Source: Bdellovibrionaceae bacterium UBA5009 (GTDB taxonomy: Bacteria; Bdellovibrionota; Bdellovibrionia; Bdellovibrionales; Bdellovibrionaceae). From it: a stretch of DNA of 19,244 nucleotides. The notes under the pieces are model-generated. The model ran no database searches. It saw nothing but the letters and a program-made list of their open reading frames with translations, and was not told where the DNA came from. Shown here piece by piece: positions 1 through 6,387 of the stretch. A program made the translations under genes and the position numbers. The stretch covers positions 2,971 through 22,214 of the forward strand of contig DGYJ01000011.1 of NCBI GenBank assembly GCA_002396665.1. The letters are read 5' to 3'. Each line of letters opens with the position of its first letter. Within the stretch, counting starts at the first letter, position 1.

Positions 1-600
1 AAATTTTTGATCAAAAATTTCTGTTTCTAAACGCACACATCCTGGACACCATCTTGCGCCAAAATCGACCAAAAGCAATTTACCTTTTGACTTGGCAAGA
101 TCAATGGCCTTTTGAAAGTTTTGTTCAATAAATCCATGCTTGTTGATTTTCAAACTCTGATGATTTGGTGCTGATTTTTCACCAGAAGATTTTACAGAAT
201 TAGATTTTTCTAAGGATGATTCTTTTTTAATCTCTGTTTTTTTCTTCACCGACGATATGGTAAACTGATGGGTCTCGCAATAGGTCACGGCATCATCGCA
301 AACGTACAGCGATAATTTTGCTTGATCCAAATTTTGATTCAGATTTTCGAAACTTAATTCCATTGGTTTCAAAGATGATGGCTTAACGATTTCTTGTTGA
401 ACACGAAGACCATTGGGGGCCTTTTCATTAAAGTGAAATCCTTTTTGAAGACTTGCAAAAATTTGATGATCACTTTTAAGCTCTAATTTTAAAGCGAAAC
501 TGCTACGCAATCCGGGGCTTTGATTTTGAATTGTATAATTCACAACTTCTTCAGCTAAGCTTAAACTGGCAAACAAAAAACAAATGATAAAAGTTTTCAT
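1..600 (-). CDS. Secreted thioredoxin-like protein, N-terminal 200 residues (partial)
   Basis: I translated this by hand; the frame stays open from ATG at 600 to the left window edge, so the C-terminus is missing. Residues 1-16 form a signal peptide (MKTFIICFLFASLSLA, then EE). Residues 20-118 look like a beta-rich domain with a Cys pair at C101 and C108, reminiscent of the DsbD alpha-domain cysteines. A Lys/Ser/Glu-rich linker spans about 119-150, and a thioredoxin-fold domain begins near 155 with the redox motif W184-C-P-G-C188. The likely role is thiol-disulfide exchange in the periplasm, or a DsbD-like electron relay; the two Cys pairs could pass electrons between domains. An AAGGA Shine-Dalgarno lies 9 nt upstream of the ATG. 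The gene is divergent from the ArsC-family gene at 689. Whether membrane segments follow cannot be seen. Confidence 0.85.
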   Translation of the reverse strand, partial: MKTFIICFLFASLSLAEEVVNYTIQNQSPGLRSSFALKLELKSDHQIFASLQKGFHFNEKAPNGLRVQQEIVKPSSLKPMELSFENLNQNLDQAKLSLYVCDDAVTYCETHQFTISSVKKKTEIKKESSLEKSNSVKSSGEKSAPNHQSLKINKHGFIEQNFQKAIDLAKSKGKLLLVDFGARWCPGCVRLETEIFDQKF

Positions 601-630
601 AGATATCTGTCCTTTTTAGAAAAATCGACA

Positions 631-658
631 TTGAACATTGTTTAGTCTCTGATATCTT
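631..658 (+). promoter_or_regulatory. Candidate sigma70-type promoter for the ArsC/Spx-family gene
   Basis: TTGAAC at 631-636 and TATCTT at 653-658 are separated by 16 bp, each matching the -35/-10 consensus at four of six positions. A start near 665 would give a leader of about 24 nt that includes the GGAG at 679-682. This is a weak match read by eye, in the 88-bp divergent gap. Confidence 0.3.
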
Positions 659-688
659 CAGGCAAAGTCAACCCAACTGGAGTAAGCC

Positions 689-1030
689 ATGAGTTATAAA
701 CTGTTTGGAATCCCAAACTGCGATACAGTCAAAAAAGCAAGGACTGCCCTAGAAAAGAAAAAAATTGATTACGAATTCGTCGACTTTAAGAAAACCCCAC
801 CGACGGCCTCTGAAATCGAGGGCTGGGCCAAAATTTTTGGAGAACTACCCGTCAATAAAAAAGGTCCCACATTTCGTAAATTGAAAGAGCAATTCGAAAG
901 CCTGGACAAGAAAAAGCAAATCCAGCTGATGATCGAACAACCATCCATGATTAAAAGACCAATTTTGGAAAAGTCAGAAAAGATCATTTGCTTTGGCTAT
1001 GATGAAGACACTTACATCAAATTAAAATAA
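689..1030 (+). CDS. ArsC/Spx/YffB-family thioredoxin-fold protein
   Basis: A 113-residue protein of the arsenate reductase (ArsC)-like thioredoxin-fold family, close in length to E. coli YffB and to Spx. The N-terminal strand-turn GIPNCDTVKKA holds a single active-site Cys (C11). There is no CxxC as in Spx, so this fits the one-Cys YffB type. The C-terminal MIKRPIL matches the conserved cis-Pro/RP region of the family. YffB-like proteins are small cytosolic thiol proteins, probably glutathione-dependent reductases; the substrate is unknown. The start is supported by GGAG at 679-682, six bases before the ATG. The gene is convergent with feoB, with 53 bp between stop codons and no clear terminator hairpin. 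Confidence 0.88.
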   Translation: MSYKLFGIPNCDTVKKARTALEKKKIDYEFVDFKKTPPTASEIEGWAKIFGELPVNKKGPTFRKLKEQFESLDKKKQIQLMIEQPSMIKRPILEKSEKIICFGYDEDTYIKLK

Positions 1031-1083
1031 AAATTAAGCTTGGGCGGGGCGCGCGATCAGTAGCCACACCAATAGCACTTCGA

Positions 1084-2973
1084 CTAGGCGACCCCAAAGC
1101 TTCTTAAGCCCTGCACCACTGCAACGGCCAGGGCATAGGCGACACCATTAAACACAATCAATTGAACGATTGCTAACTTCCAACTGTTCGATTCACGTTG
1201 CATCATCGCCACTGTAGTCATGCATTGCAAAGCAATCATGAAAAAAATTGATAATCCAATCACCGAGCTGATCGTGAAAATCAATTCTCCGTCAGAATTT
1301 CTTGCCTGGTGCATTTGACTAATCAAAGCCTCTTGCTGGGTGGCCTCGTCATCATTGGCAGCTTGAAAAACCACAGCCAAAGAAGAAACAAAGACTTCCC
1401 TTGCGGCAAAGGCCGAAATCAAACCAACACCGACACGCCAGTCAACACCCATGGGTTTAAACAAAGGTTCGATCACCTGCCCGGCACGGCCCGCATAACT
1501 TTGTTGCAATTGTTGTTCATGAATTTCTGACTTCGGAAAATTGGTGGCAAACCAGATCACAACGGCGAAAATAAAAATTGCGGGCCCTGCACGCTTAACA
1601 TAGGCCTTGGTGCGCTGAAAACACTGTGTCAATATCACTGACATCTTTGGCAGACGATAAAGCGGAAGCTCCATCATAAAGTAACCACTTTGATCTTTTG
1701 CAATCATTCGATTTAAAATTGCAGAGGCCACTGCGCCAATAACCAAGGCCCCAAGATAAAGCGTGGCCAAGGCCAAACCCGCAAACAAGGGACTCTCCGG
1801 AAATAAAAATCCAATCAAAAGAGCATACACTGGCAACCTGGCAGAACAAGCCATCAATGGGATCACCAGCTGAGTGATCAGTCGATCTCGTTTTGAACTT
1901 AAATTACGAGTGGCCATCAAGGCTGGAATCGCACAGGCAAAGCCACTCAGTAAAGGAACAAAGGATCTTCCACTTAATCCAATTTTAGCCAGGGGTCTGT
2001 CGATCAATGTTGCAGCTCTTGCTAAATAGCCAGAGCTTTCCAATAAGCCAACTCCAAAAAATAAAATAAAAATTTGCGGCACAAAAACCAACACCGCAGA
2101 AAAACTTGTCAAAATACCATTGGCAAAAAATTCTGCCCACAGCTGATCAGGAAATTTTTCCAAAACCGTTTGCGCTGTCCACGAAAAGCCTTGATCAATC
2201 CAATCCATAAACGGGGCTGCCGCCCAATAAATACTACTAAACAACACTGTCATTAAGGCAAAAAAGAATATCAATCCAAAAACTGGATGAAGAAGTAAAC
2301 TGTCCACTTGATCAGTTTGGTGACGAAAGGTTTTTTTCTCGCAATTCGGAAGGGACCTTGTGGCAAGGACCTGTCGTCTTGCACTGAGTTGTTCACTTTT
2401 TTGATCATTCCACTTTGAGGCTTTTTCAATGCTTAATGTTTTTTTTAAATTGGCAGATTCTAAAATCACATCCTGCAGACCTTGCCCCAGCATGCCATCA
2501 AAAAAAACAACCCGCGCGCCGAATTCTTTTTCTAAAATTTCTTTGTGCAGTTCAATATTGGCCTTTTGCAAAATATCCCGCATGGTCAATACTAACAGAA
2601 ATGGAAATCCAGTTTCCAAAGCCTGCTGGGCTAAAAGCAAATGCCTTTCAAGCTGAGTCCCATCGACAACAATAATCAAACCATCGACTTCACCAAACAC
2701 TGAATTATTGTAAATGGCATCCATGGCCACTTCTTCGTCGCGACTTTTAGGCTGAAAGCTATAAACACCCGGCGTATCAATGAAAATCAAATCCGAACCC
2801 AGGGCTGGATTCACATTGCCGTAGGCAAACTCTACCGTGGCTCCAGGATAATTCACTGTTTTAAAATTGGAATTGGTCAGCCAATTATAAAGCGTCGTCT
2901 TACCCGAATTCGGAGAACCCACCAAAGCTACTTTTTTTATTTTTTTTGTTACAGGGACTTCACGATCAAGCAC
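1084..2973 (-). CDS. feoB: Ferrous iron transporter FeoB
   Basis: Fe(II) uptake permease of the inner membrane with an N-terminal G domain. Visible motifs: G1 GSPNSGKT (19-26), switch I YPGATVE (42-48), G3 DTPG (66-69). Core membrane signatures follow: GYLARAATLIDR, the gate motif GFACAIPA around C347, MACSARLP around C376, and FAAREVF near the C-terminus. At 629 residues it is shorter than the roughly 770 of E. coli FeoB. The guanine-recognition motifs are unusual: G4 reads TMRD (130-133) rather than NMxD, and the G5 position reads FDG (158-160) rather than an SA-type motif. The start is a GTG overlapping the end of feoA by 25 nt, with AGGAGG four bases upstream inside feoA, so translation is probably coupled. 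No other start codon gives a full G1 motif. Confidence 0.95.
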   Translation of the reverse strand: MLDREVPVTKKIKKVALVGSPNSGKTTLYNWLTNSNFKTVNYPGATVEFAYGNVNPALGSDLIFIDTPGVYSFQPKSRDEEVAMDAIYNNSVFGEVDGLIIVVDGTQLERHLLLAQQALETGFPFLLVLTMRDILQKANIELHKEILEKEFGARVVFFDGMLGQGLQDVILESANLKKTLSIEKASKWNDQKSEQLSARRQVLATRSLPNCEKKTFRHQTDQVDSLLLHPVFGLIFFFALMTVLFSSIYWAAAPFMDWIDQGFSWTAQTVLEKFPDQLWAEFFANGILTSFSAVLVFVPQIFILFFGVGLLESSGYLARAATLIDRPLAKIGLSGRSFVPLLSGFACAIPALMATRNLSSKRDRLITQLVIPLMACSARLPVYALLIGFLFPESPLFAGLALATLYLGALVIGAVASAILNRMIAKDQSGYFMMELPLYRLPKMSVILTQCFQRTKAYVKRAGPAIFIFAVVIWFATNFPKSEIHEQQLQQSYAGRAGQVIEPLFKPMGVDWRVGVGLISAFAAREVFVSSLAVVFQAANDDEATQQEALISQMHQARNSDGELIFTISSVIGLSIFFMIALQCMTTVAMMQRESNSWKLAIVQLIVFNGVAYALAVAVVQGLRSFGVA

Positions 2974-3215
2974 TGAGCCTCCTGTTCCCTGATGGCCAAT
3001 ACGGTTTCAGAATACTCGATCAACCAAGGCCCCTTCCACGGAGCGCGGCCTTTGATTTTGATCACAAGCCCTGTGGAAAGCCCCATTTCGCGAAGTCTTT
3101 CTTGAAGATGCAATGGCCCGGCAAAAGAATCGATCACGCATTCTTTTGTTTTATTCAGTGTATGTTCGGCCCATTGATTCAAATTTGACATGCAGATGAC
3201 AATAACTCTGGCCAT
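2949..3215 (-). CDS. feoA: Ferrous iron transport protein FeoA
   Basis: A small cytosolic SH3-like partner of FeoB. The region LQERLREMGLSTGLVIKI is the typical FeoA core (RLxexGlxxG), followed by beta-strands ending in IVKSL. Length is 88 residues from the first ATG. A second ATG at 3191 would give 80 residues, closer to the family norm; neither has a recognisable Shine-Dalgarno, so the start is uncertain. The gene's 3' end carries the strong AGGAGG used by feoB. It lies 57 bp downstream of the antitoxin-like gene on the same strand. I see no convincing Fur box or separate promoter in that gap, so partial read-through from the upstream module is possible. Confidence 0.88.
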   Translation of the reverse strand: MARVIVICMSNLNQWAEHTLNKTKECVIDSFAGPLHLQERLREMGLSTGLVIKIKGRAPWKGPWLIEYSETVLAIREQEAQCLIVKSL

Positions 3216-3272
3216 GGGGGTTTGAAAAGGGCTTTTTAAGCTTGCGAAGCAATTGAAAACGAGGTGAAAAGA

Positions 3273-3575
3273 CTAGCCGACCTTGAGTTTGATCCCAGGG
3301 CTAATCTTACCAAGTAAATTAATCATTCTATCGGTCGAAAACTCTTCAAGTCGATTCCTTAAAAGCTTGCTGACTTTGCTTTCGTCCACACCAAGAAGCT
3401 CTGCCATCTCCCTCTGAGAAACCTTATTCCGAAGCTTATACAAAACAAATTTCTGCTGTAATTCAAAGCGAAAGCTTTCTAATGGCGTTGGATTTTCTGG
3501 TGGGGCCAAGGATCCTTCAGATTTTTCTAGTCTCTTTAAAGCCTTCTCAATCTCTGCGCGACTAGGCATTCCCAT
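3273..3575 (-). CDS. XRE-type helix-turn-helix protein, likely antitoxin
   Basis: A 100-residue protein whose C-terminal half is a Cro/CI-type HTH: SQREMAELLGVDESKVSKLL at about 53-72, followed by the short helix RLEEFSTDRMINLLGKI. The N-terminal 45 residues are charged and helical, plausibly the toxin-binding part. It is the second gene of a pair, three bases behind the stop codon of the 96-residue upstream gene, with GGAGG inside the end of that gene. HigA-like antitoxins have this size, fold and second position in a toxin-first operon. It probably represses its own promoter through the palindrome at 3890-3905. The antitoxin role is inferred from architecture; the HTH is clear. Confidence 0.8.
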   Translation of the reverse strand: MGMPSRAEIEKALKRLEKSEGSLAPPENPTPLESFRFELQQKFVLYKLRNKVSQREMAELLGVDESKVSKLLRNRLEEFSTDRMINLLGKISPGIKLKVG

Positions 3576-3578
3576 ATT

Positions 3579-3869
3579 CTACCTCCGATAAGCATTAACT
3601 ATGCCTATGTAAATTTGATCATCTTCTAAAAGCCAGACAAGTTTATAGAGCTTGCCTTCCAGCGAAATGCCATCCCGGCTAAAATATGAATACGGTGGCG
3701 ACACGTCCTCGGCTTCCACCACCTGGCCATCCAAAGTATGAACCAACTTCAAAATAATCTCGTCTGAAATACTTTCAGCATGCTTTAACTCATAATGAGG
3801 ATCAATTATGACTTTCTTAATCCTCAGTTCATTGATTGTAATGCTGATGTCGTACTCTCGGCGATTCAT
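3579..3869 (-). CDS. Putative RelE/HigB-like toxin of a toxin-antitoxin pair
   Basis: A 96-residue protein with a conserved-looking C-terminus, GKLYKLVWLLEDDQIYIGIVNAYRR, which resembles the strand-rich end of small RelE/BrnT-superfamily toxins. Residues 20-50 (DPHYELKHAESISDEIILKLV) include two His that could be functional. I cannot assign a named toxin family with certainty. Gene order (toxin first, XRE protein second), the three-base gap and the operator-like palindrome support a HigBA-like module. No Shine-Dalgarno precedes the ATG, and the promoter -10 box ends only seven bases before it, so the mRNA may be leaderless. It could alternatively be a host factor paired with a regulator. Confidence 0.65.
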   Translation of the reverse strand: MNRREYDISITINELRIKKVIIDPHYELKHAESISDEIILKLVHTLDGQVVEAEDVSPPYSYFSRDGISLEGKLYKLVWLLEDDQIYIGIVNAYRR

Positions 3870-3876
3870 TAATCAT

Positions 3877-3905
3877 ACTATAACAAATATTGCTAAATTT
3901 AGCAA
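3877..3905 (-). promoter_or_regulatory. Promoter of the toxin-antitoxin-like operon
   Basis: On the minus strand, TTGCTA (3905-3900) is followed after exactly 17 bp by TATAGT (3882-3877), with an extended -10 TGT just before it. The toxin ATG begins seven bases after the -10 box, about where transcription would start. Confidence 0.65.
3890..3905. promoter_or_regulatory. Perfect 16-bp palindrome, likely operator of the TA operon
   Basis: TTGCTAAATTTAGCAA is a perfect inverted repeat with no spacer. It covers the -35 box and part of the spacer of the promoter just described, an ideal position for autorepression by the XRE protein. Binding is inferred; the symmetry is directly visible. Confidence 0.65.
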
Positions 3906-3954
3906 GTATTTTTGAGAATTCGTAAATTTCTGTCATTTTTAAAAGCGAAGTGAA

Positions 3955-4443
3955 TTACGACAAAGCCGTCGTACAGGCCCCCTGGCCACGGGTCTCTTCG
4001 ACACAAACCTGGACGCGATGAACTTTGTATTTCTTAAACAAGGCCAAGAAATCATGGGCTAGAATTCGGGATAGCTGCTCCACAGAGGTATTGGTCACGG
4101 GCAGCAAAATCACTTCGGATTTTGGGAAGACATAGAAACGCTCGCGAAAGCGAACCTCTAAGGACTCGTCCTTTTCGGCAAATAGCATTTCAGTATTTAA
4201 ACCGGGCAATAAAACAATCTCGTCCCATTGATCCAATCTGGTTTTGATCATTTTTTTTAAATCCGTAAAGTCGACAAAATAACCCGTGGACTCCATGGAT
4301 TCTGTGCTGGGCACAGTGATTTCAACGCGAACCTGGTAATTGTGACCATGCAGACGCTCTGCATGCTTTTCATCAAAAATCAAAAAATGTCCCGCAGAGA
4401 ATTTGAAATTTTCCTTCGCAAGCAATAATGTAGTTGTTTCCAT
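3955..4443 (-). CDS. COG0720 (6-pyruvoyl-tetrahydropterin synthase-like) protein without the usual catalytic Cys
   Basis: A 162-residue tunnel-fold protein. Zinc-ligand histidines are present: H19 in FSAGHF and H32/H34 in LHGHNY. The C-terminal VEET carries the substrate-binding Glu of the family. The Cys that precedes HGH in QueD (CxxxHGH) is Ala here (A28), followed by Glu (E29), giving ExxHGH. The LDH motif that usually supplies the second catalytic residue reads LDQ. ExxHGH recalls PTPS-III enzymes, which make 6-hydroxymethyl-dihydropterin for folate, but the changed LDH argues for caution. An upstream TTG (4500) would extend the frame but overlaps the divergent gene. ATG at 4443 is preceded by GAGG and preserves the family N-terminus, so I chose it. 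It starts 27 bp from queD, head to head. Confidence 0.8.
   Translation of the reverse strand: METTTLLLAKENFKFSAGHFLIFDEKHAERLHGHNYQVRVEITVPSTESMESTGYFVDFTDLKKMIKTRLDQWDEIVLLPGLNTEMLFAEKDESLEVRFRERFYVFPKSEVILLPVTNTSVEQLSRILAHDFLALFKKYKVHRVQVCVEETRGQGACTTALS
4403..4431 (+). promoter_or_regulatory. Candidate promoter for queD, inside the divergent gene
   Basis: TTGAAA (4403-4408) and TAATGT (4426-4431) are spaced by 17 bp. The -35 matches five of six consensus positions and the -10 only three. A start near 4438 would give a leader of about 33 nt containing GGAG at 4459-4462. It would be antisense to the first codons of the minus-strand gene. Confidence 0.3.
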
Positions 4444-4465
4444 GGACACCTCGGGATTGGAGCCC

Positions 4466-4494
4466 AATATATGAAATATGAATTGAAACAGCAA
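4466..4494 (-). promoter_or_regulatory. Candidate promoter for the COG0720 minus-strand gene, inside queD
   Basis: Read on the minus strand, TTGCTG (4494-4489), 17 bp, then TATATT (4471-4466). The -10 matches five of six consensus positions and overlaps the queD start codon. The start would fall near 4459, leaving a short leader that carries GAGG. Confidence 0.35.
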
Positions 4495-4836
4495 TTCCAA
4501 ATCGAGTCTGCGCGCTTTTTACCCCATCTTTCGAAGGATCACCCCTGCTCTCGCATCCATGGTCATAGTTTTGTGATTATTTTGACCTTTCAAGGACCTT
4601 TAAAACAGCCTGAAGCTTGGGTGATTGATTACCACGAAATTTCGTCAAAAATGCAGCCCCTGTTATCACAGCTGGATCACAGAACACTGAATGATGTCCC
4701 CGGCCTCAACAACCCCACATCTGAAAATCTTTGCCGATGGATTTTTGAAAAGGCCACGCCGCTTTGGCCAGGATTTCTAACTCGGGTAACAATAAAAGAA
4801 ACCCCACTGACAGAATGTTCATACCCCTGCGCGTAA
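4471..4836 (+). CDS. queD: 6-carboxy-tetrahydropterin synthase QueD
   Basis: At 121 residues this equals the length of E. coli QueD, which converts dihydroneopterin triphosphate to 6-carboxy-tetrahydropterin on the way to queuosine. The catalytic signature CSRIHGH is present (C26, H30, H32), as are LDHRTLN (second catalytic pair) and the C-terminal KETPLTECSY with the substrate Glu. One oddity: where E. coli has AAH, with the first zinc-ligand His, this protein has SAR (R15) at the same spacing to CxxxHGH; H19 or H24 might replace it. ATG at 4471 is supported by GGAG eight bases upstream. The gene is divergent from the second COG0720 gene and 63 bp upstream of the carboxypeptidase. No other queuosine gene is in the window. 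Confidence 0.85.
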   Translation: MKYELKQQFQIESARFLPHLSKDHPCSRIHGHSFVIILTFQGPLKQPEAWVIDYHEISSKMQPLLSQLDHRTLNDVPGLNNPTSENLCRWIFEKATPLWPGFLTRVTIKETPLTECSYPCA

Positions 4837-4899
4837 AATAACATGGAATCCTTGTTTTCCCCCTGAAGTTGCGATCCGATATTATATCGAGGGGGAACA

Positions 4900-6387
4900 A
4901 TGAAAGCGATAATTACAAAATCTTTAATGATTTTAGGAGTGATTGCATCTTCAGCAGCGCTGACGACGGCATCACCATCTAGACTGAATCTGATCACAGG
5001 AAATCAAGGGCAACAGGTCCGTTACGTTATGACGGTTCCAGTGAAAAGCCCATTTGAAATGGCCCGCTATGCGGGATGGCTTCGACAACAAGGTTACGAT
5101 GTTGCCGGTTATCGCTGGAAAAAGGGTGAAATTGAAGTCATCACTGACAGCGCTGGAATCCTTAAACTTCAGCAAACTAAACTCAAAGGCTTAGTGACTG
5201 CCAGCAAAGGCTTAGCCCCTGGCCAAGAAAAAATGGACGAGCGTTACTTAAACCCTGCCAAAGTGGAACAAAAGCTTAAAGCTTTGAATGCCCAGTTTCC
5301 GCAATGGACTCGCCTAGAACAGATCGGAACTTCTCTTCAAGGCCGTGCTATTTGGGCTTTGCTTCTTTCAACAACTCCAAATGCCCGGGATGCACGCAAT
5401 CTTGAAAAACCAAGTTTGATTTTCGATGGTATGCACCACGCCCGTGAATTGATGACTTCAGAAATCGTCATGGACGTTGCCGAAAGCGTGCTTGGAACTT
5501 TAGCCCGCAAAGACCGTCAATGGTCACCGGTTCTTGAGCGTTGGAATATCTGGGTTGTTCCGATGCTCAATGTGGATGGAAATAATATCGTATGGACTCA
5601 AAACAGCATGTGGCGAAAAAATGCCCGTGGCGATGGCAAAAACACTTTTGGTGTTGATATCAATCGTAACTATTCCTTCAACTGGAATAAGTGCAATGGA
5701 TCATCTGGTAGCCAAGGCGGACAAGATTATCGTGGTCCATCTGGCGGATCAGAACCTGAAACCCAAGCTTTGATGAAACTAGGACAACTGGTCCAACCAA
5801 CAGCTTCATTGTCTTACCATTCCTACAGTGAATTAGTGCTTTACCCTTACGGATGCCGTGGCGTTGTCACTGGCGAAAATGCATTGATTTCAAAAGTAGC
5901 CACCGAAGTCGCAAAAATATTACCAAGTGATGATGGCCGCGGAACCTATACTCCAGGCACACCTTGGCAATTGTTGTACTCTGTGGACGGCGATTCTATG
6001 AGCTATATGTTCGGAGAATTCGGCGCCTTGGCACTGACTTTCGAAGTGAACCAAGAGTTCCAACCTTCTTACGATATCAAAGCGGCCACGGTTGCGAAAC
6101 ATCGCAAAGCCTGGGCCTATTTCTTGAATCGTATTGATCAAAATTTATTGAGTCTAAAAGTTGTTGATGGTCGCACGAATCAACCCGCCATGGCACAAAT
6201 TGGTGTCTTGAATATTCAACAAACTCAAGGCGAAAAACCATTCCGCACAAATGCAGCTGGAAGTTACTTTAAAGTTTTGGACCCAGGAGCTTACACAATC
6301 TTGGTTCAGCTTAAAGATGGACGCCAACAGCAAATTCAAGTTCAGATGAATGGTCAGCCTCAATCACAAACTGTTGTGATCAACTGA
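4900..6387 (+). CDS. Secreted M14 zinc carboxypeptidase with C-terminal transthyretin-like domain
   Basis: A 495-residue exported peptidase that would remove C-terminal amino acids from peptides outside the cytoplasm. A signal peptide spans about 1-25 (MKAIITKSLMILGVIASSAA, then LTTAS). A propeptide-like region follows to about 115. The M14 catalytic domain shows the zinc motif H180-A-R-E183, the substrate-binding VDINRN, the third zinc ligand in SYH307SYSE, and the general base in LTFE382. After about residue 415 comes a short beta-domain (LKVVDGRTNQPAMAQIGVLN) of the carboxypeptidase-regulatory or transthyretin-like type. The start is preceded by GAGGGGG. Its stop codon overlaps the stop of psd on the other strand by eight bases. 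Substrate preference cannot be read. Such enzymes fit a bacterium that feeds on protein or prey. Confidence 0.93.
   Translation: MKAIITKSLMILGVIASSAALTTASPSRLNLITGNQGQQVRYVMTVPVKSPFEMARYAGWLRQQGYDVAGYRWKKGEIEVITDSAGILKLQQTKLKGLVTASKGLAPGQEKMDERYLNPAKVEQKLKALNAQFPQWTRLEQIGTSLQGRAIWALLLSTTPNARDARNLEKPSLIFDGMHHARELMTSEIVMDVAESVLGTLARKDRQWSPVLERWNIWVVPMLNVDGNNIVWTQNSMWRKNARGDGKNTFGVDINRNYSFNWNKCNGSSGSQGGQDYRGPSGGSEPETQALMKLGQLVQPTASLSYHSYSELVLYPYGCRGVVTGENALISKVATEVAKILPSDDGRGTYTPGTPWQLLYSVDGDSMSYMFGEFGALALTFEVNQEFQPSYDIKAATVAKHRKAWAYFLNRIDQNLLSLKVVDGRTNQPAMAQIGVLNIQQTQGEKPFRTNAAGSYFKVLDPGAYTILVQLKDGRQQQIQVQMNGQPQSQTVVIN

Noticed and set aside
1309..1530. Plus-strand frame inside feoB
   Set aside because: Antisense to a strongly conserved membrane domain; no ribosome site or recognisable sequence.
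4444..4500. Upstream TTG extension of the minus-strand COG0720 protein (19 extra residues)
   Set aside because: It would run into the coding start of divergent queD, has no ribosome site, and the family N-terminus fits the ATG at 4443.
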